A DNA stretch of 64,000 nucleotides from the NCBI GenBank assembly GCA_037178855.1, contig JASJZC010000003.1, forward strand, positions 1,488,001-1,552,000. Reading direction: 5' to 3'. Shown one piece after another: positions 1 through 12,300 of this stretch; positions within the stretch are counted from its first letter, which is position 1, and each line of letters begins with the position of its first letter. A model generated the notes under the pieces. That model was not told where the DNA came from. It searched no databases and saw nothing but the letters and a program-made list of their open reading frames with translations. The position numbers and the translations under genes were made by a program. The stretch is from Oscheius sp. JU75. Taxonomy: Eukaryota; Nematoda; Chromadorea; Rhabditida; Rhabditidae.

Positions 1-54
1 TCCTTCACCACCCCTTTGACTACACAATTACGAAAAGGGACCAACCACTTTCAG

Positions 55-1452
55 GTCTTGTTTGTTATTGGGATTCTGGAGCGGCGATGGCGGCTCTTTT
101 GGATCCAGCTCATCTTCCAGTATGCCACCTGTGTATTTCTTCTTCTAGACGCTAGTTTTGCCTTGTCGGCCGATTTTGGAGGATACCATGAGGAGGTTAG
201 TGCCACAAAAAACCTAAAAGCTTTGCTATTACGCAAAAATGGAAAAGCTTGAAGAAAAGAATTTTTTTTTTTTTTGGACGGTCCTATTTTCGCTCTGGGA
301 CTGCCCTTTCGGACCGATATCGGTCATGAATGTTGGAACTCTCAAGCTTGAGAGTGCAGAACTTTACAAACAGACCGGGATAAATTATTCGCAAACATTC
401 ACAGGCACTCGAAGACAGTACAAGGTGGTGGTTGTAGTAGAGGAAGTAGAGAAATCGTCAAAACTCAAAAAATCAAGCAATGAGGCTGAAAAATACAATC
501 ACAGTCGCTGACCCCCACAATTTCAGGCCCTCTACTGCCAACGGAACCCGCCACTTATCCGTTTCATAGCCTTCCTCTCGCTCCTCTTTCTCCCAATCCA
601 GCTCTACCTTCGCTGGATGACGAAACGAGTCTACCATTTCATATCAGACAGTCGAAAGTTCAAGTGAGCATTTTGTATGCTTTTGAGATTGGCTGCTTCC
701 AGATACGCATTGCACAATTCACAGTGGAGATATAGAAAACGGGTCTACTTCACCTACTGCTCAATCAAGCACGAGGCGGAGAAGAAGGAAGCTTTAATGG
801 TGGGTTGGAACTTCCTGACCAGTCTTCCTTTCTCTGTCCCCCTGTCACTTTATCTCTCTCTCTCTCTCTCAAGTGTCAAATTCCAGAATAAGGATCATGT
901 GGAATCGAACCGCATCAGAAATGAGCAGGAAGAAGCGTTTGCAAAGTTCCAGCAGAAGAAGAACATCACGGTCATCTCGATTCCAGAGGATGAAGAAGAG
1001 GAACATGACGAAGGTGTCAATACTTCGGTATATATACGAGTGGGTACAGGAAAGACTAATCAGGATCAGTTACAGAGATCCTCTTCCTCATGGCCCAGTT
1101 TCTCTTCGACGCAGCTTGGCAAGAGGAAGATTCAGGCGAAAGTTCGAAAGTGAGTGACAGAGAAACAGAGAGACAGAGGTACTGGGAGACAGACATACTA
1201 GAAGACAGAGGGACAGAGAGACGAATACAGTTTCAGAGCAGCCAAGCGCTGTAGGAACGACGAGCTGACTCCTTTCCTCCGGAAGGAGTCGAGCAGTTCC
1301 GGACGTGGTTCCAGCTGTCGCAGTTTTCCGCGCCAAGGCAAACCAGGGGTCAAAATTCAAATACAGGTAATATTACCCTTTTTGTTGCTCCAAACATCAA
1401 AGTTTAGGTCGACAGGAACACGGCGCGACGTCTCCTGCTCAAGAAGGTCTAG
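55..1452 (+). CDS. C-terminal part of an uncharacterised multi-TM protein
   Basis: Exons read as 55-195, 527-663, 703-799, 887-1149, 1237-1366 and 1408-1452, all phase-consistent; the 5' end lies left of the window. The first exon gives a hydrophobic helix followed by an acidic loop, the second another strong helix ([19 protein letters not shown]). After that comes a long soluble tail with basic and acidic runs ([10 protein letters not shown]) and many serines and arginines near the end. The layout (paired helices, then a cytosolic tail) resembles the four-helix membrane proteins common in nematodes, but I do not recognise a named family. Inside exon 4 a 36-base segment (1014-1049, gtgtca to tacag) could be an optional in-frame intron. 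The donor-proximal part of the 1150-1236 intron is a GAGACAG tract. Confidence is good that this is coding, low for function. Confidence 0.7.
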
Positions 1453-1572
1453 CCTCAATCCTCTTCTCCCCTCCCTTTACTTCCAAGTGCTATTTTCTCT
1501 CCTTCTCACTCTCCAAGCCAGACGGGTTCCAAAATTCATTTAATTAACAGTTATAATATATTAGTACAAGAT

Positions 1573-1578
1573 AATAAA
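1573..1578 (+). terminator. Probable polyadenylation signal aataaa
   Basis: Perfect aataaa about 120 bases after the stop codon of the gene ending at 1452, in an AT-rich stretch. Confidence 0.5.
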
Positions 1579-1912
1579 GATCACGCGAAACCTAGAAATG
1601 CATAATTTGTCGCTGGTTGTGCTCGAAACTTCGACAGTGTTCGTTCTTGCCGTTTTTTTGGAAGTTGACACGGTTAACTGGCTCGCATTCACCACTGAAA
1701 GATGATCTGTCTCTGAGTCTCTCTATCTCTTTTCCCGTCTCTGTCCCTGTCTCTTTCCAACTGTAACTACTACTAACTGCTGCTGTCATAGGTAACTTGC
1801 AAGTGCAAGCCCCTTGTTTCTTAATTGTTCCCAAACTTTGTATGTAACACTTTTTGAGTACAAAAACAACAAAAAGGCAAACTACTCGAATTGCCTAGTG
1901 TGAAGGTTGCAG

Positions 1913-2511
1913 AAGACCGTCACAAGGCCAAGGATGCTGTCGAGATGTGGTTCCCACTCAGACAGCAGAGAAGAGGAACTACGGCTGGCCAAGACCAAGA
2001 GCTCGTCGACTCTGATTCCGGCCCACAGTTGCATGGATCTGCCTATGGACAGCGAAGAGTGCTACCACCTCCCGACGTCTCTGATCTACTCGCCAAAGAG
2101 CAGTTGCCTCAACTTGGCCAAGCTGCACGACTGGCTGCAGCCACCGACGACCAACAGCTCCTCGGAACGCAAGACACCTATGCTCTGCTGGGACAGCGCA
2201 CCAGACGAGAAGCCGTCGCCAAGCTGAGGAATCGCTGGACGGCCGTGGTCTTCCAGGAAGATCAGCAGCTCCTGCTGGCTGTTATGCTTTGCCAGGTCCG
2301 CTACGTGATAACCGTCAAGGAGATGCAGATCGGTGGCGAGAAGAGCTACGGCATCTCGTTACGGGATATGCTGGCCGGTGAAAGCCCTTCCACCGTCCGT
2401 AGAAACTCGTCTGCTTCTACTCTGTCAATCCGGAGACGGCCTTCTTCGATCTGTAGGCGGAGGAAGAGCAGAATACTGGGAGCAATGAAGGGTAAACAAA
2501 AGATAATACAA
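1913..2511 (+). CDS. Uncertain coding region with two overlapping open frames
   Basis: Two frames are open here. One runs from an acceptor-like gttgcag at 1906-1912 to a stop at 2225-2227 (serine-rich, with SHSDSREEELRLAK and LHDWLQPP). The other is open from 1891 to 2511 and ends in a very basic, serine-rich tail (SLRDMLAGESP, then RRRPSSICRRRKSR). GC content is higher than in the flanks, which suggests real coding. The first frame would continue in phase from the exon ending at 1366, so it may be an alternative last exon of the upstream gene; the aataaa at 1573 argues against this for the main transcript. No domain is recognised. Confidence 0.35.
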
Positions 2512-2572
2512 TAAGATAAAAAAAGATTGAAGGTGAGCCTTGTTATACTAGTTTTCCATGAATCTCTCTATC

Positions 2573-4560
2573 TCACCTGCACGTCCTGGGGTAGCAAATC
2601 AGATGAGCATGCCGGATATCAATCAGTGTCGACAGATGAAATGCTCCGTAGGCAGCTATCATAGAATACTCCAGAACAGCATAGTAGAACGGAACTAGGG
2701 TCGTTATACTTTTTAAAAGACTACTAAGCCCACCGTAGCTGTGACAGTAAGGCATCGGGAGCCCGACCTGGTACTCATGAAAAACCTGATGAGCTGTGAA
2801 GGCGAAAACAGAGAAACTGACAGACTTGATCAGAACAGAAATGACGTCGATGAGCTGAAAACCACAGTTGCAAATTGCAAGGAATAAGAAGGTGGAGACA
2901 GACTTCTTTCGTTCTTCGGGTGAAGGTGAAAAGTAGGGCCAGGGTAAAGAACATGTTTAGGACGGCCGTGGAGGAAAAAGCCATCTTGAAGTACTTGTTG
3001 AAAACTGAAAAAGTTGATGCTTATCCTCTGTGTCGTCATATAATTTGTCTTTGTGCTGTCTACTCGACGACAATGGTCCTCGAGGGCTGCAAACCGTTCG
3101 TGATCTTGTCTGGGATCAAAAAAGCTCAGAAATCATACGTCACGAACGTGTTCTGTCCATTGTCGCTATCAGACTTACTTGGTATCCCATCAAAATCCGA
3201 ATGAACTGTGATGATCGCAAACAATGTGAGAGACAGGACTTCAACCAGCATCAGTGGAGTCAACAGTTCGTTGAAGACTCGGAAAATCAGCGACTCATTC
3301 CCCTCCATCGAGAAGAGACACCTAATTTCATTGGATACGTACTAAAAGAGCTCTACCTCATAGTTAGAGCATTGAAAACCCTCATCGCCATTGGAAGTCC
3401 AACCGCCAGACGGAAGAGAACATTGCCAATTACGTTGACCTCGAAGAGGTTAATGATGGAAGGGAGCCATGTGGGCTCAATTGGCGTGTTTGACTAAAAA
3501 AGGTGGTTAGGATTTCCCTGCAAGCATTTTGATCTCTGGACAGCTTTGGCCTCGGGTGGAACACCGCGACCGCAGATTAGCCACACTCCAGCTGTTTTCT
3601 GTCGCAACGGGACGGCAATCAGGAACATTGAATGAATGAAGAAAGGTAAAGAACAACAGTCAGCAGAAGACAACAAGCCACAGTCCCAGTCATTTTCAAG
3701 TCATAAGATGGAATTGGGTCTGTCGATTCCGTATAGGTGGGAAATTTAAAAACGCAGACAGGTACACAAAGAGTGGAACAAGCTGATGAGACAAAACGGA
3801 TAAGAAGCAGTGGTGAAAGGTTTATAGGAAACCGAGATGAAGCGAGGAAGACACTGTTGCTGGAGAGAGACTGCTGAGGCGCTGACTCATGCCTATCTGT
3901 CTTTCGACATGTCTTTCTCACCCTGTCACTCTGTCAACACTTAACGGGAACGAGCCTGACAGAAGCTTCCTCACAATGACTACCTCCTACGCAATACAGA
4001 GTCAGATGAACAGAGAGACAGAGGGACACAACGACACGGAAACACAGACATAGATTGATAGAGAGACAGAGTGACAAAGATACTGAGAGACAGAAAGACA
4101 GAGACAGTCCATCCCTTTCTAATTATCCAGAAACAGACTGAGACACTTGACTTTCACACCTATCACGGTTCCAGTTCCAAGCTAAGAACTTTCACTTACG
4201 GGCTAGCTATCAAGTGGCCACTAGAAAAACCAAAAAATAGCAAAGCTTACATGACAGGCGAAGCGACTAGCTCCATAGGTGACAATGAATCCAGATTTGA
4301 GCTTGTCCGGTTGCGGAATCCAGTCCGTATAGAGAGATATCGAGACGGCTCCTGTAATACAAACTTTGGTTGCATTGTTTCGAGTTCTTACCAATGAAAA
4401 GACTGACAGAGAGGAAGGAAAAGATGAGATTTGGAATGTAGAGCGGAATATTCATGTAGGCTATGTCCGAGTTGTCATCCTCGTTATGTCCGTGCTTAGG
4501 TTGAGTGAACTCGGACCGGGTGGTTGGGATCTGGAAAAGTACTGATCTTGCAATGTTCAT
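2573..4560 (-). CDS. PGAP2-like protein (Frag1/DRAM/Sfk1 family), GPI lipid remodelling
   Basis: PGAP2 acts in the Golgi in fatty-acid remodelling of GPI-anchored proteins. Exons 4560-4392, 4351-4251, 3493-3357, 3321-3179, 3004-2904 and 2854-2573 join in phase to 310 residues, close to the family length. Visible family features are an N-terminal helix (NIPLYIPNLIFSFLSVSLF), a C..NTPIEPTWLPSI luminal motif matching the CxVxNYLPS segment of PGAP2, the segment LFEVNVIGNVLFR, and a last block PMPYCHSYGG followed by VLEYSMIAAYGAFHLS, matching the end of the family. The 49-base intron at 2903-2855 (gtctgt to ttttcag) is inferred: without it the frame breaks, and with it the loop has the family length. 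The 757-base intron 3 holds GAGACAG repeats. Start chosen as the only ATG before the first helix. Confidence 0.75.
4005..4110. repeat. (GAGACAGA)n-like microsatellite in a PGAP2-like intron
   Basis: Degenerate tandem units of gagacaga and variants on the + strand. The same simple repeat recurs throughout the window, mostly inside introns. Confidence 0.75.
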
Positions 4561-5962
4561 TTCAAATTTTCTACTATCATCTGCTACCAAGAGGCTCAAA
4601 ACTTGAATTTCACTGTGAAAAAATCGAAACTTCTATGGTTGCTGTGGTTCCGTCCAAAGCTGCTGACTAAAGGCAGCTTCACCGCCAACTGTTGTTCTAC
4701 GGTGTGATTCTTTCCAATAGCAATTCGTTCTATCTCAAACTCCAAATTTGATTTTCAAACTTTGGCACAAACCGACAATAATCGACAATCTTTGCATGTG
4801 TGTCCAGAACTACTAACAAATTTGATAAGTTCTGTCAAGCAGTTAAATGATAAGTCATTCGAGACTTGAGAGTTAACATGGAAATCTTGTGTGTCCCTTG
4901 AACCCATAAGTCCGAGGTCTAGACACAACGCCATGGATGATTCCGTCACCACCAGAGCCCTAGAGAGAGTCAGAAAGACCCAGTTCATTTCTGTCTGTAC
5001 CGTCTGCCTCCCATCTTTCCCTAACTGTCTCTCTATCTCTTGTAACCGATACTATCTACGGCTTCTTTTCTTGTGCTGGTAGAGACAACTTGTGTAAACT
5101 ATGAAATCTACAAGTTCACGCCTTCCCATTTCCCTAATCTAGGATGGAACGGTTCTCTATCCTGTCACTGATCGATCATGGGATATCCCCCGACGCGGTA
5201 AATAGTGCTGCAATTGTATACACTAGGTCCACCACTTTCGGCAAATTTCCAAAGGAACTGTTAAAAATTCCTCACCTTAATCTTTCGGCAGACCTCCTGT
5301 TCCTCATGGACAGTGTCAACGGAGTCGGTAGATGTTGAAGGAGAGGGATGAGATGCCATGGGCTGAATGAATGGAGCTAGCTAGAAAATTCCGAAGACTG
5401 AGCTTCAAATCTCGAGAATCTTGACGGCTATATAAGGTGTTGTCTATGGTTGGCGGGGTCGAGACAGGCCGGTGGCACGGGAGACAAAAAGTGTGACCCC
5501 GAGAATGTTATCACACTTGTAATAGTGATGAGAGGGACCGACCGGGGGAACAAACAAGCTTCTTGGGGTTCTCGACTTTACAGGGAACTGCAAAAAAGGG
5601 TCTTGAGTGGATGATCAAAAGACATTAGGGCAATGAGACAGATGGGGAAACACATATACAGAGAGACAGAGAGATCCAGAACACAGAGATAGAGGAAGGG
5701 ACAGAGGGATATAGAAACACGGAGACAGAGAGACAGAGATACAAAGAGGCAGAAAAACAGAGAGACAGAGACCGGTCACTTCCCCAGTGAACGCTCCCAA
5801 TAGAAGTTTGTCGGTCAGACATCCAAAAACTCCAGGGTTATGAGTCGAAGTGAAGGAATTATGACTGTCGCAGAGACCGTAAAGACTGAATCACTTGTAG
5901 GGACAGGAAGCCTCAAGAGAGTCTTTTGATCTGATCGTCGATCTTAACCGAAGGCGTGCAAA
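4561..5962. other. Stretch with no supported gene
   Basis: Only short open frames without splice context or recognisable motifs (for example 5144-5338 on +). It contains a microsatellite at 5630-5775. Nothing else is supported. Confidence 0.5.
5630..5775. repeat. (GAGACAGA)n-like microsatellite
   Basis: About 145 bases of imperfect gagacaga units on the + strand. Confidence 0.8.
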
Positions 5963-6586
5963 TTGGCTGAGTTTTTGGTGCCAAGAGAGGGAGACGGACC
6001 GGAACGGGATCAACTCAGGGATGAGAGGGCGTTTAGGATAGAAAGACTAAAGAATCTGAGAATCAAGAAAGATTACGGGTGTTGTTTACTGCCTCCAGCT
6101 GTTCCGATTGAGGGCGAACATGTAATAGTTACCGCTGACCTCGAGGAGAGCGAGAGGGAAATCGCCTTTCTTCTTTTCACTGTTCAAAAAATAGTTTCAC
6201 AGGTTTTGGAAGAAGACGCAGTGGAAAAAGACAGAGAAGCAGAGAGACAGGGAGACAGAGAGACCGAGTGATAAAGAGACCCGAATGTCTGCCATGTTCC
6301 CCTCGCCTGTTGTAAAAACATGACCCCTCAGGGTCAAACTTTCCATTGTGTCCCTTTCAGGTCGATTCATAAAAAGTTCCGACCTTGGATATTGCGTAAT
6401 CTCCTAACAAGAAACTGTTCCCCTCAATGCTTACAATACAAGAACCTGATTCCTTCCGACGGTTCCAGCTTTATTTCCTCTTTTTGCCAGTCTCGCTACT
6501 GTGGCTTTGGCAAAGGAGACGACTGGGGTCAGATGAATCAGAGAACAGAAGACGACGGAGTTAGGATGATGTCCTTAATAACTTGA
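5963..6586 (+). pseudogene. Possible eroded or partial gene, two exon-like open frames
   Basis: First piece about 5963-6230: an open frame with ADLEESEREIAFLLFTVQK that runs out into a GAGACAG tract. Second piece 6361-6586: starts after an acceptor-like ccctttcag, reads KKFRPWILRNLL and ends at TGA with an acidic tail. They could be exons of one small gene, but no start codon, donor or family can be fixed, so a decayed gene is equally likely. Confidence 0.2.
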
Positions 6587-7140
6587 CATAAAGACGGTGG
6601 GCAGAGACTGAGACTCTGTGTCTCTCTATCTCTGTCCTGTCACCGAACTGTCTACTGAACAGACGACCATGGTAACGCTTCCCTGGGTCTGAAGACCCTT
6701 AATCAGGAGATCACGACAGACATCTTTGTTCGTGACGAGAGTCGTCGACAGTAGGCGAGACAAGCCTGCTCAGTTTTCGTGAGATCGGCAACTTCAAGGA
6801 AAGTGGGATCTTTCCTTACTGGCATCCTGAACATGTTTTAGCCAAAAAGAAGAGAGAAACTTTATTAAAACTTTCCCTTTTTTTCAGGCAATATTTGTAT
6901 CAAACGATAGCTTTTTGTTGATTCCAGGGTGCGGTACGTTGAAAGAAGTTGAACAACATTATAAACAGACAGAAAATGTTTTAAAAAAAAAGTCGAGAAA
7001 ACGTGTAGAAAACGACGAAAAACGGAAAAACAAAATAATTTGCGCCAAGCCAGTTTTGCGTACATCGTACGCAATTTCGCGTAAAATCGAACCGGGGCGC
7101 CTGTTTAACTACTACCAAGCATCATACCGCTATTGCGGAG
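6587..7140. other. Stretch with no supported gene
   Basis: AT-rich tracts and short open frames only; nothing recognisable. Confidence 0.5.
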
Positions 7141-7512
7141 TTGTCAATTGCCAGCAAGATGACATGGAACACACAGCTGGTGAACGACGCTGTCTGCTCT
7201 GTCTCGGTATCTAAGGTCACCGGATGCTACAGTTGCCGCACTGGTGCTCAAGCTACTACCACATGCACTTCGAGTGCTCAACAGATTGCTACTCTGAGCT
7301 GTTCTGCCCAGTCATTCGTCCTTCGCTGCTATGAAAATGGCATTGACAACAACATCCTCGCTAGCAGCTCGCAAGCTGCCTTCCAAGATAACTGTGTCGT
7401 CAGCTGTCCACCCATGAACGTCCCTTTGACCGGATCTTTACTGTACACGTCCACTCCCCTCGACCAGTTCTCGGAGGATGAGTCAGCCATCGCCACCTAC
7501 TGGGATGATATG
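7141..7512 (+). mobile_element. Retroelement envelope remnant (phlebovirus-G2-like domain)
   Basis: One open frame carries the cysteine pattern of the phlebovirus glycoprotein G2-like domain that nematode LTR retroelements use as an envelope: VTGCYSCRTGA, later CSAQSF, then CVVSCP, with matching spacing. This is known from BEL/Pao and Cer/Tas-type elements of worms. Only part of the ectodomain is left. The frame then runs into unrelated sequence to 7815; no gag, pol, LTR or transmembrane anchor is seen next to it. It is an old fragment, not a working gene. Confidence 0.55.
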
Positions 7513-7924
7513 ATCGTACTCTTTTGTTCTCTACTAATCAACTCTTCTATTCTTTCGACTCGTTCTTTTTCCTCTCTCCGGAATGTGTCCCTTGTATTTC
7601 CCCAAGTCCAACTTTCTATCAAAGAGTCAGAAATTATTCGTCCTACCTGGGTCCTAAGAGACTCAGTCCACCTTTGGCTGTACCGCCAACCAGATTATTT
7701 AGTATTAGTAAACTATATTAGCTACGTTCCCTTCTGGTACTGGGGGAGACAACAGTTTTGTAGTCTTCAATCGCGATGTAAGCACTGTCAGGAATCTAAA
7801 TATTTTAGCTTGTAGAGCCTCCTTTCCACTGACCTTATAGTTCTTGTAGTAGTCTCTCTTGATCACTATAGGTATGGCCATGTACAAGCTAAGACTGTCC
7901 CAGAACTTTTTTTTTCGACATGTA

Positions 7925-8110
7925 AGACTCAGAGCTATGTGAGAAAGTTACCGTATTTCTTCTAGTATAAGCACCCCATTATGTAATAAATACGCTTTTA
8001 CGATTCGCATTTTTCGGAGTCAAGACGACTTTTTCTGATTTTCCGATGTCTTGCACAGTTTTAGGCCTCAATTTATTATGCCCGCTGGAAGTAGCGGGCA
8101 TAAATATACC
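7925..8110 (+). repeat. Dispersed repeat, copy A, with a small inverted repeat
   Basis: 7925-7995 is closely similar to 17964-18036 (shared words include ctatgtgaga, atttcttcta and ataagcacccc/ataagtacccc). It is followed by a short hairpin, atgcccgct.. to ..agcgggcat, around 8078-8102. Copy B has the same arm sequence within a larger palindrome, so both derive from one element. Confidence 0.6.
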
Positions 8111-8729
8111 TACCTTCAGTTTAGGAGGGACACCCATACACCTGCAATCCCAGGACCCCGTTAGAGGTCGCAATTGTATGCTTATTTTGGAGCCAAAAAT
8201 TTTATGAGTTTGGTAGTGATAAAAACGACGGTGGAACAGAACACGTCTCTCCAATCCACTCAGAGCAACAAGAGAGACACGGTAAACAACTTATGAAGCA
8301 ACAGTCAGATTGATAAGGGGCGAGACAGAACAAACCGGCACCACTGCAATGTCCCCATCCTGTCTTTTCTTCTTGTCAAGAACCGCGCGAAAGGAGCAGG
8401 ACCACGCTTGAGATGAGTTTCCAGATCAGGAGATCCCGGGACCCAGCAGGCTACAGTATTTTAGATGAACAATGTCTGGAAGAGGAAGGAAGGGCTTCTT
8501 ATACAGACGAGTAAGAGTTCTCTTGGGCAGGGGTGTCGAATGAATGTACAGATAGGGATATATTGAGACATTCGGAAGGGGCGGAATACCAAGTAGGACG
8601 GAGTTTGCAAGAGTCATAACGAAAAAGCGGTCATAACAACCGTCTTCGTCAAGCTGAGAACTTTTGTAAAGTTCTATAAATTTCCAAGACCATGCAGACA
8701 CGGTTTACGCTTCTTCCCAAATCAGCTAG

Positions 8730-9120
8730 TGCCATTACAACCCTGCTCTACCCATCAAAGTCTCAGCTGACGCCTGTCAGTACGGAATTGGAGGCGTTAT
8801 TCTCCATAAGTTCAAGGACGGACAGGAACGCCCGGTTCATCACTTCAGCTAAGTGCTTACAGCGGCAGAACGGAACCACAGCCAGATAGAAAAGGAAGCA
8901 CTCGGTCTGGTTATGGCTGTTCGGAAGTTCCACAAATATGTCTTCAGAAGACATTTCACATTGTGCACCGATCATAAGCCGCTGTTCGCAATCTGAATGT
9001 CTGCCTACCCATCAGACAAATCGTCTGAGCCGATAGGGCACAATACACCTCGGGTTACAGTGGTTTTCACCGACAGTTCAAATCATGGAAGCAGATTCAA
9101 CAGTAGCCATGAACCCGATT
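8730..9120 (+). mobile_element. Decayed Ty3/gypsy-type RT/RNase H fragment
   Basis: One frame shows the reverse-transcriptase-linked RNase H signature: SADACQYGIGGVI, then a stop codon, then [13 protein letters not shown], and [10 protein letters not shown] shifted frame after about 8995 still shows the following region (an arginine/tryptophan-type motif and FKSWKQIQ). It has at least one internal stop and one frameshift and no integrase, protease or LTR nearby. It is on the same strand as the envelope piece at 7141, but env precedes pol, so the two probably come from different insertions. Confidence 0.7.
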
Positions 9121-9364
9121 TCTTCAGGCTTTTTTTTTTAAATGAGCTCATTTTACCTCATTTTAGTCGATCCTGGTTCTTAATGGCGAATCGACGACAA
9201 ATGGCCAGATACAAGAGGATTCCTCTGTCTCTGTTTTTTTATTATCTATCAAGGAAAGTAGCAAGACACTAGACAGTTCCAAAGAGATATAAACCGGAGC
9301 AAACGTTGACTATTTTAACACATGTTTAAACAACATATTTTTCACGGATAAGTAAAACCGTTGA

Positions 9365-12300
9365 TCAGAACTTGAAAAAGCTTCCAATCCACTTGGCTGC
9401 GCGACGGAACGTGTTCGGCGTGCTCTTGTCCTTGTAGTGTGTCGGCTGAACATCCTGTGGGTGAACATGGTTCTCTAGCTGTTCTAGAGCTGCCACAACA
9501 TCCTTGCCATAGTGTTTCATATTTTTGAGCTCTTCGATAAGGGCGAGGACATCCTGCGGATTGATCGACTTAAGTTTCAAGTCTCCTGCCTGCCTCATTC
9601 TCGAGGAAATGATGTCGCGTTCTTCTTTATACTTTTCCAGCATGTGATTCAAGTCCTTCCACTTTGGACTGCCCACACCACCCTGAAAGATCAATCTACA
9701 TGGGAAAACAGCTCCTTACCCGCTCTTCTTCCAGATGAATACAAATACGAAGGTGGTTCTCGGTTTTGTCGTTGTAATGAACCAGTGTACTGTTCTTCAG
9801 GAAGAGACCAAACTTTGCCGCCGCCTTGTTAATCAACTTTTCTTCCGCTTGTAGAGCGTTGGTTAAGTTCTTTGATTCTTGAATTAAAATTCTCTGCTTC
9901 TCAGCGCTTGCTGAAATTTTTAAAGAATTTTTGGGAGTTTTAAGAAATAACACTTACACGTCGCATTGGCTAACTGTTTTTCGATGAACGGATCACGGTG
10001 CACCTCTTCCTTCTCACTGCTATAGTACGTCCGATCTGATAAAAGTTTTGGAAAGTCTGTTCCATGTTGCGGACAGAAAGGCACACCATCTTTTTCCTCG
10101 GCGAACGGTCCCTTCCACAATTCGAGAGGATCTCTCTCAGCTAGACTCGGATCGGCTTCAATGTATTTGAGTCTCTCCTCTCCTTGATAAACAACCTTCT
10201 TGTTGCAGAGTTTGCATTTACACTTGTTCTCCATTTTCATGGTGTAGTGAATAGTCTTCAAACGGATTTCAACTTTCCTTTCCAGTTCAGCCCGAGTGAG
10301 AGTAGATGATCTCAGATCGCGTTGATACTGCTCTTGTTGACTGAGAGTATTGCGTACAGCAGTGCCGATCATAGTCAGAGGATCCGTAATTGCCACAATA
10401 ACTCTACGAGCTTGGTTGACGTGTTGTGAGTCTTTCACCAAATGTGGAAGGATAGATGTTGATGTAGCTCTGGCCATCATCTGCTTGATCACTTTGCTTG
10501 AGACTTCATAACTGTTCTCATAGATCGGACGGTCGGGAATGGAAAGTTTCCCCTGAAACAGTTGAGATTTAACGGGAGTCACAGGCTTTGCAATTTAAAA
10601 TTTAATCACGAGATCAGAAACGGCCGCTGAAGTCAAGGTCAAATAAAAAACGGCAGAGACTTATGCAGATGTATTTTTGAGAAAAGCTGAGTTTCATTGA
10701 AAACAAATGTTTTCGAAAAAATACTATCCCTGTGCGCCATACTGTAGAAAGTTATAAAATTATGAGCAAAATAACCCATTGCTCAACTATCTTTCTCTGC
10801 CTTTCCACACTAGGAGAGAACCGAAGTTTTTGTTTTGGCTTTTGAGTGCACGCTATTCAGACGTGTTCGTATCAATCTGAACATACCTCTAGGGTCAGTG
10901 CTAGATATCGATAAGCAAAGTTATCCACCACAAAAACTGTCTCTCCTTGCTTTAGCTCGTAATGTAGGGACAACTTCTTCGCGATTTCATCCATCAAAGC
11001 ACGTAGTGGGATGAGTGTTGCTCCGGGCTGAAGCTTTTCATTTACTTTTTTTCAACTATCTGCCTACCTGATAACACACTCCACTTCCTCTAGTGAAGCA
11101 GAAGACGAGATTTCGGAGAGCCGAGCGATGGAACTGCATGATGAGTTCTTTGAAGCAAAACTCGAACGACTCCGTGAGTCGACACTTGTCCGGATCCATT
11201 AGGAAGCAGATTTGATGAAGCTTGTCGAACTTTTTCAGCGAGAGCATGATATTTTGCATGTTAATCTTGTCCTGCCTGATTCCTCTAGTGTCCCCGATGC
11301 CTGGAGTATCAATGAGACAGTAGATGTAGTCGTCGACTTTGAAGTAATGTTCTAGAGGATACTGAGTAGCGGAGCCAACACCGTCAAATTGCTCATTTTT
11401 TCCTGGATTGCCGACTTTGACAACCCTCTCTCCATCCTCGATTTTGAACGGAATGAGCCACATGAGGTCGTTCTGCTCAGCTTCGGTCAGGCTTCCGTAT
11501 TTGGTGTAGCAAGCAGTCGAGTTTATGAACGTCGTCTTGCCCACTCCCGTCTCACCGATGATTAGAATATTGATCTGCTCGCATTTCTTCAACTGCTGGA
11601 GATCTTGTGTCATCTCGTCACAGAATGTGTTGCGTGTCGTTCCATGACTTTCTCTGCAGCATTTGAACTTGAACTGTTTAGCCAGACGACTTCCACAACT
11701 AGAAAACTCATATTACTGCTAAAAAAATTGGATCTTACTCGCAATAGAAGAATTTTTTCAAGTCGTATTCAAGAATCTCCTTGCATTCGTAACATGTCCA
11801 TATCAACTTCTGCACTTCCTCCAAGTTACAGCCATCATTGGGGCAGCGGACCTTAGCGTAGACGATCTCGCAGAAACCAAAAGTCTTTTTAGTAGCCGGA
11901 GATTGCGGGTATGCCCAGTTGGTAGTCTTCATCTTTTTCACCATTGCATGGAGATCCTTGGTTATGTACACACCGGCACTCCAAACTGCCAACTTATTCA
12001 CTTTATCGATCTGCTCCGCTTCGAGGATTTCAGGATTGTTGTCTTTGTTCACAGCTACGAGAATGTTCGATGACGAGTCTTCAATTGCGAGGAAGATATC
12101 CAAAGTCTCGCTCCAAGTTGCTTCATCCTGGGACTCAATGTTCACGGAGAAGAAGAGGATGTAAATCTTTTGAGCAGGATCTTGACTGGCCCTTCGTAAT
12201 CTTTGAAGCTCTTCTTGGGTATAAACAAATTTGACGTTCTTCTCAGACAGATCATTGTAGAGGTTGATGGCTCGAATGGTGCTTTTATTCTCCACCATGA

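Noticed and set aside
5144-5338. 64-residue plus-strand ORF starting MERFSILSLIDHG
   Set aside because: No splice context, no motif, and base composition like the flanks.
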